64,000 nt of DNA, from assembly GCF_003762925.1 (NCBI RefSeq), contig NZ_RJUK01000001.1, positions 372,001 to 436,000 of the forward strand, read 5' to 3'. The notes beneath the pieces are model-generated. The model searched no databases. It saw only the letters and a program-made list of their open reading frames with translations, and was not told where the DNA came from. This document shows positions 11,478 through 22,500 of the stretch, piece after piece (the stretch's first letter is position 1; each line of letters starts with the position of its first letter). Origin of the DNA: Marinimicrobium koreense. Lineage in GTDB: Bacteria; Pseudomonadota; Gammaproteobacteria; Pseudomonadales; Cellvibrionaceae. The translations under genes and the position numbers were made by a program.

Positions 11478-11579
11478 GCCTCGGTCTATCCCGACCCGGC
11501 CGCAGATCCGGAACGATCAGTACCGCCGAAGGCGTGCCGCAGGGACAGGGCACATGGATGTGCCCTGGTATATCCCTGC
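11435..11579. repeat. Two CCATGGATGG-type palindromic hairpins
   Basis: GGGCCAT-GG-ATGGCCC (11435-11450) is a perfect palindromic hairpin. A longer analogue with CAGGGCACAT-GG-ATGTGCCCTG (11546-11567) has an outer stem GCAGGGA/TCCCTGC (11539-11579). Both share the plan GG..CAT-GG-ATG..CC. They lie in the non-coding island between tRNA-Ser and the RAYT gene. No open frame here looks real. Confidence 0.6.
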
Positions 11580-11586
11580 CCAAGGC

Positions 11587-11690
11587 AACGGCGGATGCGC
11601 GCCTAGCGGCGCTTATCCGCCCTACGCGGATTTATACCGCTGCGCTCGGCCGTAGGGCGGATAAGGGCACAGCCCGCATCCGCCGTAACC
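11587..11690. repeat. REP pair upstream of the RAYT gene
   Basis: Opposed REP units: ACGGCGGATGCGCGCC with CTTATCCGCCCTACG, a GATTTATACCGCTGCGCTCGG spacer, then GTAGGGCGGATAAG with GCATCCGCCGTAACC. It is one half of the bracket around the transposase gene. From here to the RAYT start (11691-11840) I see no other gene. Confidence 0.9.
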
Positions 11691-11840
11691 TAACCCAAAT
11701 GCGTCCGCCGGAATCGCCCCAAAACTTTGATCGACCTCTCAGTCATAAGCCACATTGTCGCTTGATGCCGCTATCGGCTTGGCTCCGTTCGTCCTATTGG
11801 ATACCCTTTGTGCGACATTATCCAAGGACTGGAGCCCGCC

Positions 11841-12353
11841 ATGCCCAACTACCGACGCACTTACATTCCCGGTGGCACATATTTTTTCACGGTAACCTTG
11901 CAAGATCGGCAATCCGATTTTTTGACTCGCTATATCGATACCCTCCGCGACGCCGTGCGTCGGGTGCATCAAGCGCGCCCCCTTACCATCGATGCCTGGT
12001 GCGTCCTGCCGGATCACCTGCATGCAATATGGACCTTACCGCAATACGATACCGACTACTCTGGCCGCTGGCGGGAGATCAAGAAAGTGTTTTCAAAAAC
12101 GGTGATTGCGATGGAGGGATTGGCCCGAGATGCCACAATCTGTCAGCAGCGATTTTGGGAGCACGCCATCACCAGCGAGCAGGATTTTCGCAATCATATG
12201 GATTACGTGCATTACAATCCGGTCAAACATGGTTGGGTGAATGCGGTGAAGGATTGGCCGTATTCAACCTTTCACCGATCGGTGAAGGAAGGTGTTTATC
12301 CCGAGGATTGGGGTGGGAAAGGCGTGGTTGATATCCGTGCCGGCGAACGATAG
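11841..12353 (+). CDS. REP-associated tyrosine transposase (RAYT)
   Basis: A Y1-type HUH single-strand nuclease related to IS200/IS605 transposases and dedicated to REP sequences. The 170-residue protein starts [18 protein letters not shown], typical of RAYTs. The HUH metal site is LPDHLHAIW (His59, His61), the conserved RFWEHAI lies near residue 105, and the likely nucleophile is Tyr122 in [11 protein letters not shown]. An upstream in-frame extension to 11808 is possible but the MPNYRR start fits the family. REP units lie on both sides (11587-11690, 12356-12470), as expected for a domesticated, non-autonomous system. All catalytic residues look intact. Confidence 0.93.
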   Translation: MPNYRRTYIPGGTYFFTVTLQDRQSDFLTRYIDTLRDAVRRVHQARPLTIDAWCVLPDHLHAIWTLPQYDTDYSGRWREIKKVFSKTVIAMEGLARDATICQQRFWEHAITSEQDFRNHMDYVHYNPVKHGWVNAVKDWPYSTFHRSVKEGVYPEDWGGKGVVDIRAGER

Positions 12354-12355
12354 GT

Positions 12356-12470
12356 GGCGTAGGGCGGATAAGCGCGAAGCGCGCATCCGCCGTTCCCAAA
12401 GGTTGCGTTAATCGATAATGTCACGGGTATTTACGGCGGATGCGCTTCGCTTATCCGCCCTACGCAAAGT
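12356..12470. repeat. REP units downstream of the RAYT gene
   Basis: A unit GTAGGGCGGATAAGCGCG with GCGCATCCGCCG begins immediately after the RAYT stop; a second unit in the opposite orientation, TTACGGCGGATGCGC with CTTATCCGCCCTACG, follows after about 30 bases. The outer unit also lies close to the valS 3' end on the other strand. Confidence 0.9.
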
Positions 12471-12482
12471 CGAGGAAAATTA

Positions 12483-15341
12483 TCAGAGACTCTCGATTCG
12501 ACGTACCTGCTCCTGCAACTTACTCAACGCGGATTTCAACCCGTCCAACCGATCGCGCTCTTTATCGACCACTTCTTTAGGCGCCTTGTCGACAAAGCTT
12601 GCATTGCCCAGCTTGCCTTCGGTTTTCTGGATGTCTTTTTCCAGCTTCACGGTTTCTTTGCTCAACCGCTCAAGCTCGGCATCCTTGTCGATCAGGCCGG
12701 CCATGGGTACCAGCAGCTCAAGATTACCCGCCAGTGCTGTGGCGGACACCGGGGCTTCGTCCCCCGGGTTCAGCCAGGTGACGTCTTCCAGGGCGGCGAG
12801 TTTGATCAGGTACTGGCGGTTGTCGTTCAGGCGGCGCTGATCCTGATCGGAGCCGTTGTAGAAAAACAGCGGCAGTTTTTTCGCCGGGGAAATGTTCATT
12901 TCCCCGCGTATGTTACGCACACCCAGAATCACCGCCTTCAGCCATTCGATATCCGCTGAGGCGTCCGCATCGATTTTGCTCTCATCAGCGACGGGGTAGG
13001 GCGCGAGCATGATGGTCTCGCCCTGGGCACCGGACAGGTCTTTGATCTTCTGCCAGATTTCTTCGGTGATGAATGGCATCAGCGGGTGTGCCAGACGCAG
13101 GGTGGTTTCCAGCACGCGGATCAGGGTGCGGCGGGTGCCGCGTTTCTGTTCGGCGGTGGCATTCTCGTCCCACAGGACCGGCTTGGACAGCTCCAGATAC
13201 CAGTCGCAGTACTCGTTCCAGATGAACTCGTACAGGGCCTGGGCTGCCAGATCGAGGCGGTAGGTGTTCAGTGCCTCGGTGACGGTTTGCTCGGCGTTCT
13301 GCAGGCGGGAAATGATCCACCGGTCCGCCAGAGACAGGGCGACGTCACCGCCGTCCTGACCGCAGTCTTCGCCTTCGCACTGCATCAGCACATAGCGGGT
13401 GGCGTTCCAGATTTTGTTGCAGAAGTTGCGGTAGCCTTCCACCCGGCCCATATCGAACTTGATGTCACGCCCGGTGGAGGCCAGGGAGCAGAAGGTAAAA
13501 CGCAGGGCGTCGGTGCCATAGGCGGCAATACCGTCCGGGAATTCTTTGCGGGTCTGCTTTTCAATTTTCTGGGCGTCTTTCGGGCGCATCAGGCCTTTGG
13601 TGCGCTTGGCCACCAGGCTTTCGAGATCAATGCCGTCGATGATGTCCAGCGGGTCCAGCACGTTGCCTTTGGACTTGGACATTTTCTGACCGTAACTGTC
13701 GCGTACCAGACCGTGCACGTAGACGGTTTCGAACGGCACCTGCGGCTTACCGTTTTCATCTTTGATCAGGTGCATGGTCAGCATGATCATGCGCGCCACC
13801 CAGAAGAAAATGATGTCGAACCCGGTGACCAGCAGGTCGGTCGGGTGGAATTTCTTCAGGAAGTCGGTCTGTTCCGGCCAGCCCAGGGTGGAGAAGGTCC
13901 ACAGGCCTGAGCTGAACCAGGTATCCAGTACGTCTTCGTCCTGCTCCAGCTTGACGCTCTGGGGCAAGTCGTACTTGCTACGGATTTCCGCCTCGTTGCG
14001 GCCTACGTAGACCTGTCCGTTCTCGTCGTACCAGGCCGGAATCCGATGGCCCCACCAGAGCTGTCGGCTGATGCACCAGTCCTGAATGTCGCGCATCCAG
14101 GAGAAGTACATGTTCTCGTACTGTTTGGGCACAAATTGAATGCGGCCGTCTTCCACCGCCTCAATGGCGGGCTCGGCCAGGGGCTTGGTGCTCACATACC
14201 ACTGGTCGGTGAGCCAGGGTTCCACCACTACACCGGAGCGGTCGCCGCGGGGCTGCTTCAGGGCGTGGTCTTCGATCTTGTCCATCAGGTCGGAGGCCTG
14301 CAGGGCTTCGACAATCGCTTCGCGCGCGGCATAGCGATCTTTGCCTGCCAGCTCTGAGGGCAGGCCGGTATCGATGTCGGTGCGAGACTGACCGGCATAG
14401 TTGAATACCTGAGCGGTGCCCAGAATGGCCGCGTCTTTATCCAGCACATTGATCAGGGGCAGGTCGTGACGTTTGCCCACTTCGTAATCATTGAAGTCGT
14501 GGGCTGGAGTGATCTTCACGCAGCCGGTGCCAAAATCCTGATCCACATAGTCATCGGCAATAATCGGAATGCGGCGGCCGACCAGGGGCAGCTCAATGAA
14601 CTTCCCTACCAGTGAGGCGTAGCGCTGGTCTTCCGGGTGCACGGCCACGGCCGAATCGCCCAGCATGGTTTCTGGGCGGGTGGTGGCCACCACCAGGTGG
14701 TCTTTGCCATCGGCCGTTTTTTCGCCGTCGGCGAGCGGGTAGCGCATGTGCCAGAAAAAGCCTTTCTCATCGTGGTTTTCCACTTCGAGATCGGAAATGG
14801 CGGTGTGCAGTTTCGGGTCCCAGTTCACCAGGCGCTTGCCGCGGTAAATCAGGCCATCTTCGTACAGGCGCACAAACGCTTCCTGAACGGCTTTGGACAG
14901 GCCCTCATCCATGGTGAAGCGCTCGCGGCTCCAATCCAGAGAGGAGCCCAGACGGCGCAGCTGGCGGGTGATGTTGCCGCCAGACTCGGCCTTCCACTCC
15001 CAGACTTTCTCCAGGAATTTTTCCCGGCCCAGATCGTGCCGGTCCTGACCTTCGGCAGCCAGTTGCCGCTCCACCACCATCTGGGTGGCGATGCCGGCGT
15101 GGTCGGTGCCCATCTGCCACAGGGTGTCGTCGCCCTTCATTCGGTGATAGCGGATCATCGCGTCCATCACCGCGTTGTTGAAGCCATGGCCCATATGCAG
15201 GCTGCCGGTCACGTTCGGCGGCGGAATCATGATGCAGTAGGGGTCATCTCCGCCCTGGGGCTTGAAGTAACCTCGATCTTCCCAGGTCTGATACCACTCG
15301 CGCTCGATGGCGTGGGGGTTGTACGTTTTTTCCAAAGACAT
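12483..15341 (-). CDS. valS: Valyl-tRNA synthetase
   Basis: Charges tRNA-Val and edits misactivated threonine. The 952-residue class I enzyme has HMGH (residues 49-52) as its HIGH signature, the CP1 editing domain, the KMSKS loop in [10 protein letters not shown], the anticodon-binding domain, and a C-terminal tRNA-contacting coiled coil ([15 protein letters not shown]). The start is at [13 protein letters not shown]; the frame stays open far upstream but that part is not homologous. In many gammaproteobacteria valS follows holC; here holC is 45 kb away, so that linkage is broken. Confidence 0.97.
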   Translation of the reverse strand: MSLEKTYNPHAIEREWYQTWEDRGYFKPQGGDDPYCIMIPPPNVTGSLHMGHGFNNAVMDAMIRYHRMKGDDTLWQMGTDHAGIATQMVVERQLAAEGQDRHDLGREKFLEKVWEWKAESGGNITRQLRRLGSSLDWSRERFTMDEGLSKAVQEAFVRLYEDGLIYRGKRLVNWDPKLHTAISDLEVENHDEKGFFWHMRYPLADGEKTADGKDHLVVATTRPETMLGDSAVAVHPEDQRYASLVGKFIELPLVGRRIPIIADDYVDQDFGTGCVKITPAHDFNDYEVGKRHDLPLINVLDKDAAILGTAQVFNYAGQSRTDIDTGLPSELAGKDRYAAREAIVEALQASDLMDKIEDHALKQPRGDRSGVVVEPWLTDQWYVSTKPLAEPAIEAVEDGRIQFVPKQYENMYFSWMRDIQDWCISRQLWWGHRIPAWYDENGQVYVGRNEAEIRSKYDLPQSVKLEQDEDVLDTWFSSGLWTFSTLGWPEQTDFLKKFHPTDLLVTGFDIIFFWVARMIMLTMHLIKDENGKPQVPFETVYVHGLVRDSYGQKMSKSKGNVLDPLDIIDGIDLESLVAKRTKGLMRPKDAQKIEKQTRKEFPDGIAAYGTDALRFTFCSLASTGRDIKFDMGRVEGYRNFCNKIWNATRYVLMQCEGEDCGQDGGDVALSLADRWIISRLQNAEQTVTEALNTYRLDLAAQALYEFIWNEYCDWYLELSKPVLWDENATAEQKRGTRRTLIRVLETTLRLAHPLMPFITEEIWQKIKDLSGAQGETIMLAPYPVADESKIDADASADIEWLKAVILGVRNIRGEMNISPAKKLPLFFYNGSDQDQRRLNDNRQYLIKLAALEDVTWLNPGDEAPVSATALAGNLELLVPMAGLIDKDAELERLSKETVKLEKDIQKTEGKLGNASFVDKAPKEVVDKERDRLDGLKSALSKLQEQVRRIESL

Positions 15342-15434
15342 GCGGTAACCTGTACTAAGCTTCGTGTATGACGGGCTGGCGTGAAACCCGCGATTATACA
15401 GCTTCCAGACCCACCGGCCTACCGGGAGGTGACC

Positions 15435-17087
15435 ATGAGCGAGCCCCACTCGCGCGATTCCCAGACAGAGACCCACGAAGTGTTCAACGTGCCGCCGCCG
15501 TTGGAAGGCTATGACGCCTACCGGGAGGATGTGGCGCTGCAGGAGTTGATCAAAACCGGTGGGGCGGGGTGGGCCGAAGCCGCGCTGCATGAGCAGGGGC
15601 GGGCACTGGGTGATCCGGGGTGGATTCAATGTGGTTTTGACGCCAATGCCCATCCGCCCGAACTGCGTACCCACGATCGCTGGGGCCATCGGCTCGACTG
15701 GGTGGACTATCACCCGAGCTATCACCGGTTGATGGGCAAGGCCATTGCCGAGGGCCTGCACGCGAGTCCCTGGCAGAACCCCCAGCCCGGCGCCCATGCA
15801 GCCCGGGCCGCCAGCGTCTATCTGCAGACGCAATTGGAGCAGGGTCACGGTTGCCCGATCACCATGACCTTTGCGGGTATCCCGGTGCTGAAAGCCCAGG
15901 AGGGCCTGCCAGCGACCTGGGTGCCCAAGTTGTTGTCCGGGGAGTACGACGGCAGCAATCGGCATTTCAGCGAGAAAGCCGGGCTGACCCTGGGCATGGC
16001 CATGACCGAAAAACAGGGTGGCTCGGATGTGCGCGCCAATACCACCCGGGCGCGGGCCCAGGGGGATCATTATCGGTTGACCGGCCACAAGTTTTTCATG
16101 TCTGCTCCCAACTCCGATGGTTTTCTGACGCTGGCGCAGACCGATGCGGGCCTGTCCTGTTTTCTGGTGCCCCGCTGGCGCTCCGAGGGCGGCAAGAATG
16201 CGCTGCTATTGCAGCGGCTGAAAGACAAGGCCGGCAATGTCTCCAATGCCTCCAGTGAGGTGGAGCTGCGCGGGGCCGAGGGTTGGCTGTTGGGTCAGGA
16301 AGGGCGGGGCGTGGCGACCATCATCGAGATGGTGGCCCTGACGCGATTTGATTGCACCGTCGCCTCGGCCGCCGCCCTGCGCCAGGCGGTGGTGCAGGCG
16401 ATTCACCACTGTGTGCATCGCCGGGCGTTTGGCCGGGCGCTGGTGCAGCAACCGCTGATGCAGAATGTGTTGGCGGACCTGGTGATTGAAAGCGATGCCG
16501 CCGTGACCTTGGCAATGCGTTTGGCTCAGGCCCTCGACCATCGGCGGGACCTGCAGGAGCAGGCGTTTCTGCGCCTAGCGACGGCGCTGGGGAAGTACTG
16601 GGTGTGCAAACGGGTGGCCGGGCACAACGCCGAGGCCATGGAATGTCTGGGTGGCAGCGGGGTAATGAACGAATTCATGACAGCGCGCCTGTACCGGGAG
16701 GCGCCGATCAATGCCATCTGGGAGGGTAGCGGCAATGTGCAGTGTCTGGATATTCTGCGGGCATTGGACAAGCAGCCGGAAACCCGAGAGGCGCTGTTCA
16801 GCGAGTTTCAGCGCAGCCGGGGCGTGGATGCCCGGCTGGACCGCTATGTGGTCGACCTGGAGGCGGCGCTCAAGGCGCCGGAGGCGCGGGAGTATCGGGC
16901 GCGGAGTCTGGCCGAGGCGATGGCGGTGGCCTTGCAGGCATCATTGTTGCTCCGCCACGGCGATCGGCGCGTGGCGGAGGCCTTCATCGCCAGCCGGATT
17001 GAGCAGCCGCACGGGTTGTACGGTAATTTGCCCAAAGGTGTGCCGGTGAAGGAGATTATTGCGCGGGCCTTACCGATGTATGGGTAA
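15435..17087 (+). CDS. aidB: AidB-like acyl-CoA dehydrogenase
   Basis: A flavoprotein of the AidB branch of acyl-CoA dehydrogenases, linked in E. coli to the adaptive response to alkylating agents and possibly to isovaleryl-CoA oxidation. The 550-residue protein has [10 protein letters not shown] near residue 190, [12 protein letters not shown], and the C-terminal [10 protein letters not shown] and [20 protein letters not shown], all characteristic of AidB. Length matches E. coli AidB. The start is the ATG at 15435 after GGGAGGTGACC. Divergent from valS. The stop codon TAA lies inside a REP unit, so the last residues are shaped by that repeat. Actual substrate is uncertain. Confidence 0.88.
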   Translation: MSEPHSRDSQTETHEVFNVPPPLEGYDAYREDVALQELIKTGGAGWAEAALHEQGRALGDPGWIQCGFDANAHPPELRTHDRWGHRLDWVDYHPSYHRLMGKAIAEGLHASPWQNPQPGAHAARAASVYLQTQLEQGHGCPITMTFAGIPVLKAQEGLPATWVPKLLSGEYDGSNRHFSEKAGLTLGMAMTEKQGGSDVRANTTRARAQGDHYRLTGHKFFMSAPNSDGFLTLAQTDAGLSCFLVPRWRSEGGKNALLLQRLKDKAGNVSNASSEVELRGAEGWLLGQEGRGVATIIEMVALTRFDCTVASAAALRQAVVQAIHHCVHRRAFGRALVQQPLMQNVLADLVIESDAAVTLAMRLAQALDHRRDLQEQAFLRLATALGKYWVCKRVAGHNAEAMECLGGSGVMNEFMTARLYREAPINAIWEGSGNVQCLDILRALDKQPETREALFSEFQRSRGVDARLDRYVVDLEAALKAPEAREYRARSLAEAMAVALQASLLLRHGDRRVAEAFIASRIEQPHGLYGNLPKGVPVKEIIARALPMYG

Positions 17088-17174
17088 CGGCGGATGCGCC
17101 TTCGGCTTATCCGCCCTACGGATAGTGCGGCAAATGGCGTAGGGCGGATAAGCGAAGCGCATCCGCCGTTACCC
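17082..17174. repeat. REP pair overlapping the aidB stop codon
   Basis: GGTAACGGCGGATGCGCC with CTTATCCGCCCTACG, spacer, then GTAGGGCGGATAAG with GCGCATCCGCCGTTACC. The TAA of the first GGTAACGG is the aidB stop codon. Confidence 0.9.
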
Positions 17175-17196
17175 AACGTGAATCAACAACGAACTG

Positions 17197-18183
17197 TTAC
17201 ACCTCACCCCGATCATGCGGCGCATCCAACCCCAACTCCGGCCCCACCGGCACGATCCGGGTCGGGTTGATGGTGTCGTGGCTGTAATAATAATGGTGCT
17301 TGATATGGTCCAGATGCACCGTCTCTTTCACCCCGGGTACCTGGTACAACTGACGCAGGTAATTCGACAGATTCGGGAAGTCCGCAATCCGGTTCCGGTT
17401 GCATTTGAAATGACCCACATACACGGCATCGAATCGTACGAGGGTGGTGAACAGCCGCCAGTCCGCCTCGGTCAGAGTGTCCCCGGCCAGAAACTTCTGC
17501 TGTCCCAGTAACGCTTCCACATCATCCAACGCGGCGAATAGTGCCTGAAAGGCTTTCTCATACTTGTCTTGCCGGGTGGCAAAACCGGAGCGGTACACCC
17601 CGTTGTTGATGTTGTGATACACCTTCTCGTTAATCGCATCGATCTCCGAACGCATTGCTTCCGGATAAAAATCCCGGGGTGCTTTGGCCAGATCCCAGAA
17701 ACCGCTGGAGAGCATGCGGATGATTTCGGCGGACTCGTTGTTGACGATGGTTTCGCGCTGCTTGTCCCAGAGTACCGGTACGGTCACCCGGCCGGAGTAA
17801 TCCGGTTGTGCTTTGGTGTACACCTGATGCATACAATCAAAACCGTATAAGGGCTCCGGGCCCTCAGTGCTGAAGGTTTTATCGGCCCGGAACTCCCAGC
17901 CGTTTTCCAGCATGTGCGGATGCACCACCGAGACGCTGATGACGTCCTCCAGCCCGAGCAGAGCGCGGAAAATCAGGGTGCGATGGGCCCAGGGGCAGGC
18001 GTAGGACACGTACAAGTGATAGCGCCCCGCCTCGGCTTTGAAGCCGCCCTCACCGCTGGGGCCGGCGCTGCCGTCCCGGGTCACCCAGTGGCGGAACTGG
18101 GCGTCTTCCCGAATGAATTCCCCACCGGTTTTTTCGGTGTCGTACCACTGATCATGCCACTTGCCTTTGACTAGCAGGCCCAT
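17197..18183 (-). CDS. yqjG: Glutathionyl-hydroquinone reductase (Xi-class GST, YqjG-like)
   Basis: Reduces glutathionyl-hydroquinones to hydroquinones with glutathione, protecting against quinone stress. The 328-residue protein has the catalytic cysteine in VSYACPWAHR near residue 64, an extended N-terminus typical of the Xi class, and a C-terminal all-alpha GST domain (LTEADWRLFTTLVRFD). The start is the ATG at 18183, with GGGGAG just upstream; an in-frame TTG five codons earlier is unlikely. Divergent from the RND operon. In E. coli yqjG sits near yqjDEK; a YqjD/E-like operon also occurs here 5 kb away. Confidence 0.9.
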   Translation of the reverse strand: MGLLVKGKWHDQWYDTEKTGGEFIREDAQFRHWVTRDGSAGPSGEGGFKAEAGRYHLYVSYACPWAHRTLIFRALLGLEDVISVSVVHPHMLENGWEFRADKTFSTEGPEPLYGFDCMHQVYTKAQPDYSGRVTVPVLWDKQRETIVNNESAEIIRMLSSGFWDLAKAPRDFYPEAMRSEIDAINEKVYHNINNGVYRSGFATRQDKYEKAFQALFAALDDVEALLGQQKFLAGDTLTEADWRLFTTLVRFDAVYVGHFKCNRNRIADFPNLSNYLRQLYQVPGVKETVHLDHIKHHYYYSHDTINPTRIVPVGPELGLDAPHDRGEV

Positions 18184-18434
18184 GGTTGTGCTCCCCAAGT
18201 TGGTGTCGATTGATTCAAGGCTAACGGCCTTTACGAAAGATATCCACGGGAGTGTTAAGTGAGATAACCAATCTTTACATTTACTGTTCGGCCCGCAACC
18301 CCCGTTATCTCGTCATTTGTATGATTTTAGCGTAGGCTGTAATGCTTACGAATGATCGTTTGTGATAACAAAGCAGTATCCCTGACCTCCAGGGAATTCC
18401 CGACCTTAATTGACCTGAAAACCATCAGACGCTT

Positions 18435-19565
18435 ATGAAAATTTCGATGTTTTGCTCTCGTGCCAGTCGCGCCCTATTGGGCGTTCTGGCGGTCTCCGTG
18501 ACCGTTGCCTGTTCCGACTCCGGTGAGGAGCCGGGAGGTCCCAGAGGCGGGCCGGGGGAGCGTAAGCCTCAGCCGGTGTTGACGGCGACGGCAGAGTACG
18601 CCTATGAAACCACATCGCTGGAGGCGGTGGGAACATCCCGCGCGCTCAAGTCGGTCACGATTGAATCGGCGGTGTCTGGTGAGGTGGTGGAGGTCAATTT
18701 TTCGGCGGGGGATAAAGTAGAGCAAGGGCAGGTGCTGCTCCGCCTGGACGATCGGGACGAACGTCTGGCGGTGCAGGCGGCCGAGTTGGAATTGGCCGAT
18801 GCCGAGCGTCAGCTCGATCGCTATCAGCGCTCGGTACAGAGCGGCGGCGTGACCCAGTCCGACCTGGATGATGCCCGCAGCGCCGTTGAACGCGCCCGGA
18901 TTGCGCTGGAGCGCGCCCGGGTCGATTTAAATTACCACACCATCCGAGCGCCATTCAGCGGTTACGTCGGGCTCACCGACCTTGACCCCGGTGCCTGGAT
19001 TGATCCCGATACCGCTATTACAACCCTGGATGATCGCAGCACCTTGTTGGTCCGGTTTGAATTGCCCGAATTGCTGTTAGGTAAGCTTCAGCGTGGTGAG
19101 GACATTGAAGTGACCACTTGGAGTAATCGTTTCGCCCAGGCGACCGGCACGATTGTTGATGTGTCGTCCAGGGTGGATGAAGTCCGCCGGACGTTCACGT
19201 TGCGCGCCCATGTCGATAACGCCAATGACGTGCTGTTACCGGGGATGAGCTTCCGGATCAACCTGAGTCTTCAGGGCAACCGCTACCTGTCAGTACCTGA
19301 ATTGTCCGTTCAGTGGGGCGGAGAGGGCGCCTATGTATGGACCATCGAGGATGGCAAGGCGCAGCGGGTCGCGGTCAATCTGATCGAACGGAATCAACGC
19401 GGCGTGTTGGTTGAAACTGACCTGCAAGAGGGCGCCCCGATCATTACCGAAGGTGTGCATATCGTTCGTTCGGGCATGGACGTTCGCCCCTTGAACGCCG
19501 AACTGGGCGAGAATGACGGCGCCTATCGGGACTCTGGAGAATCAGAGGAAGGAGAAGAGTCGTGA
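18435..19565 (+). CDS. RND efflux periplasmic adaptor (membrane fusion protein)
   Basis: Links the inner-membrane RND pump to an outer-membrane channel. The 376-residue protein has an N-terminal hydrophobic segment ending in VTVACSDSG, probably a lipoprotein signal although the lipobox is weak. A biotinyl-lipoyl-like half (SAVSGEVVEVNFSAGDKVEQGQVL) follows, then a coiled-coil hairpin (residues about 115-160), the second lipoyl half (RAPFSGYVGL), and a beta-barrel domain. Its stop overlaps the GTG start of the pump gene, so the two are coupled. No outer-membrane factor gene is adjacent; a shared TolC-type channel is inferred. Substrate unknown. Confidence 0.9.
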   Translation: MKISMFCSRASRALLGVLAVSVTVACSDSGEEPGGPRGGPGERKPQPVLTATAEYAYETTSLEAVGTSRALKSVTIESAVSGEVVEVNFSAGDKVEQGQVLLRLDDRDERLAVQAAELELADAERQLDRYQRSVQSGGVTQSDLDDARSAVERARIALERARVDLNYHTIRAPFSGYVGLTDLDPGAWIDPDTAITTLDDRSTLLVRFELPELLLGKLQRGEDIEVTTWSNRFAQATGTIVDVSSRVDEVRRTFTLRAHVDNANDVLLPGMSFRINLSLQGNRYLSVPELSVQWGGEGAYVWTIEDGKAQRVAVNLIERNQRGVLVETDLQEGAPIITEGVHIVRSGMDVRPLNAELGENDGAYRDSGESEEGEES

Positions 19566-22500
19566 GCGATGAAAAAAACCGGGCTGACATTCAGGAAGTC
19601 AATGACCTCCCCAGTCTGAGTATTCGCCGCCCGATTCTGGTACTGGTCATCAACCTGCTGATTGCCCTTGCCGGCGCGGCCGCCATTCTTGCCGTGGAAG
19701 TGCGTGAGCTTCCGAATATCGACTACCCCTATGTCAGTGTCAACGGCAATTATCCGGGTGCCTCACCAGAAACCATGGACGCGGAAGTCACCTCTGTCGT
19801 GGAGGGGGCTGTGGCACGCGTGACCGGTTTGCGCTCCGTCCGCTCGGACAGTGAAGAGGGCAACTTCCGGATGTCGCTCGAGTTCAATGCGGGCGTGGAT
19901 CTGAATGATGTGGCCTCTGAAGTCCGCGAAGCGGTCAGCCGAGTGCAACGTGAACTGCCGGAAGATGTGGAACAACTGACGGTGGTCAAGGCCGACCCCG
20001 ATGCCCAGTCAATCATCAATATCGCCGCCATCAGTGATTCACTGAGCGAGACTGAACTGACCCAGCGAATTGAGCGGGACATCATTCCCGAATTGATCTC
20101 GGTCACTGGAGTGGCCGATGTTCAGGTGTTCGGGGGGCGCAATCGTATCGTCCGGGTGGTGATGGACCCAATGAAGCTGGCCAGTTTCGGATTGGGCGTG
20201 ACCGATGTGGCCAATGCCTTGCGCAACGCACCCTACGATGTGCCCAGCGGTAGCTATCGCTCCAGCGATCAGGAATTGCTGGTCAGGGCCGATGCGACGG
20301 CGACCACGGAAGAAGATATTCGAAGTATTATCGTCGAGGGCAACACTCGAGTCGGGGATATCGCCCGGGTGTTTTATACCCCGCGTGATGCCGATTCACT
20401 GGTGCGGTTCAACGGCCAGCCTGTTGTGGGTATGGGTGTGATTCGACAGGCCCAATCAAACACGCTGGAAATTTCCAATGGCATTCGCGAGATTCTCGGA
20501 CCACTGGACGAGCGTCTGACCGACGTTGAGCTGACCATCACCGAAGATAATGCCACGTTCATTCGCGGTTCGGTGAAAGAGGTCATTACCAGCCTATTGC
20601 TGACGGTGGCGATTGTGATCGGCACCATCTGGTTGTTCATTGGCTCCTTCCGGGTCACCCTGGTGCCGAGCCTGGCCATTCCGATTGCACTGATCGGTAC
20701 TGTGGCCGCCATCTGGGCGCTGGGTTTCTCCATCAATATTCTGACGCTGCTGGCTCTGGTATTGGCCACCGGGCTGGTTGTGGATGATGCCATTGTGGTA
20801 CTGGAAAATATTCAGCGCCGTCGCGGGCAGGGCCTGGGTGCGCGGGCCGCCGCCGTGCTCGGGACCCGCCAGGTGTTTTTCGCAGTGGTCGCGACCACGG
20901 CAGTTCTGGTGTCGGTATTTGTACCGATTGCCATTTTGCCCAGCACCGCGGGTCGGCTGTTTCGGGAGTTTGGTTTCGTTCTGTCCATCGCCGTTGCGAT
21001 TTCCTCCTTCGTCGCCCTGTCACTGGTTCCCGCGGCAGCAGCGCGGATATCTCCGGAGCGAGAGGGTCAGCCCCACCCGTTTCGAAACAAGCTTACCGGG
21101 TTTGGCAACCGGATGGTTGGTGTCTACAGCTGGATGGTCGATCATGCGTTGCGTTACGCCTGGACCACTTTCGGTATTGCTTTGCTGATTGTCGCGCTGG
21201 CCGGTTATGCCTACACACAGGTACCCAAAGAGCTGGTGCCCAGCGAAGACCGGGGTGTGATCTACATCGGTATCAATGGACCTGAAGGCGTAGGTCTGGA
21301 TTACATTGAACGCCAGGCAGGGCAGGTCAGCGAAATTGTTCAGCCGATTGTGGCATCCGGAGAAGCCCGGTTGGCCTTTTCCATTCTCGGTTGGCGTGAC
21401 CCGAATCGCGCCCTGTTTGTTCTGCCCCTGGCGGACTGGAGCGAGCGCAGCCGGAATCAGCAGGCCATTGCCGCTGAGATTGAGCCCAAGCTGAAAGAGC
21501 TGCCCGGTGTGACCAGCTGGGTTGGCGCCGGTAACAGTCTGAACATTCGCGGTGGCGGTGGTCAGGGGTCAACCATCGAGTTGGCCCTGACGGGACCGGA
21601 CTACGATGAGATTTACCAGGCGGCGCAGAGCTTCATCAAGGAAGTGGAAACCCGTTACGACCATATTTCTGATCCCGACCTTGACTACGATCCCAACAAG
21701 CCGCAGCTATCCATCAATGTCGATCGACGCCGCGCCTCCGAGTTGGGTGTCGAGCTGGCCGATATTTCCGCTACTTTGCGGGCAATGGTTGATGGTTATG
21801 ATCTGGTCGATCTGAGCGTTGGCGACGAAGCCATTCCCATTATTCTGGAGTCCGCTACCGGTCAGATTCGCAGTCCCGATGACCTGCTGAATCTGTACAT
21901 CAGTTCAAGTACCGGCGAGTTGCTGCCTCTGTCCAGCGTCGTGACCCTGACAGAGGAAAATATCGCTGCGGAACTGGAGCGCAATGCGCAGCGGCGGTCG
22001 ATTGAAATTGAGTTTCAACTGGACTCGGAATATCCCCTTCAAACTGCGGTGGACGATGTGCGGGCCGTTGCGGCCGATACATTGCCGCGGGGCATCGGGT
22101 TGATTTTTCAGGGTGAGGCTCAAACTCTCGATGAAACTTCGCGAGAGGTGGCGCTGACCTACATCATTGCACTGGTGGTGGTGTTCCTGGTGTTATGCGC
22201 CCAGTTTGAAAGTTTTACCAGTGCTCTGATTGTCATGGTCACGGTGCCGTTTGGCATTGCAGCGGCGATTCTGGCCATTTTGATTACCGGCACCAGCATC
22301 AATATCTATTCCCAGATCGGGCTGGTGATGTTGATCGGTCTGATGGCCAAAAACGGCATTCTGCTGGTCGAATTTGCCGATCAGCTACGGGATCTGGGGC
22401 ACGATGTGTACAGCGCCGTGCGCACTGCTGCTCTGGTACGTCTGCGCCCCATCGCCATGACCCTGATGTCGACCGTACTCGGCGGCCTGCCGCTGATCCT

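Noticed and set aside
11155-11841. Genomic island at tRNA-Ser
   Set aside because: Despite the duplicated tRNA end there is no integrase, no composition shift over a long stretch, and only about 140 bases between the repeats.
11444-12331. A 295-codon frame over the tRNA-RAYT island
   Set aside because: It runs through hairpins and REP units and overlaps the RAYT gene in another frame; composition is that of repeats.
12483-16088. A 1201-codon open frame on the minus strand covering valS and extending upstream
   Set aside because: Only the part from [13 protein letters not shown] (15341) is homologous to ValS. The upstream extension is the antisense shadow of the aidB gene.
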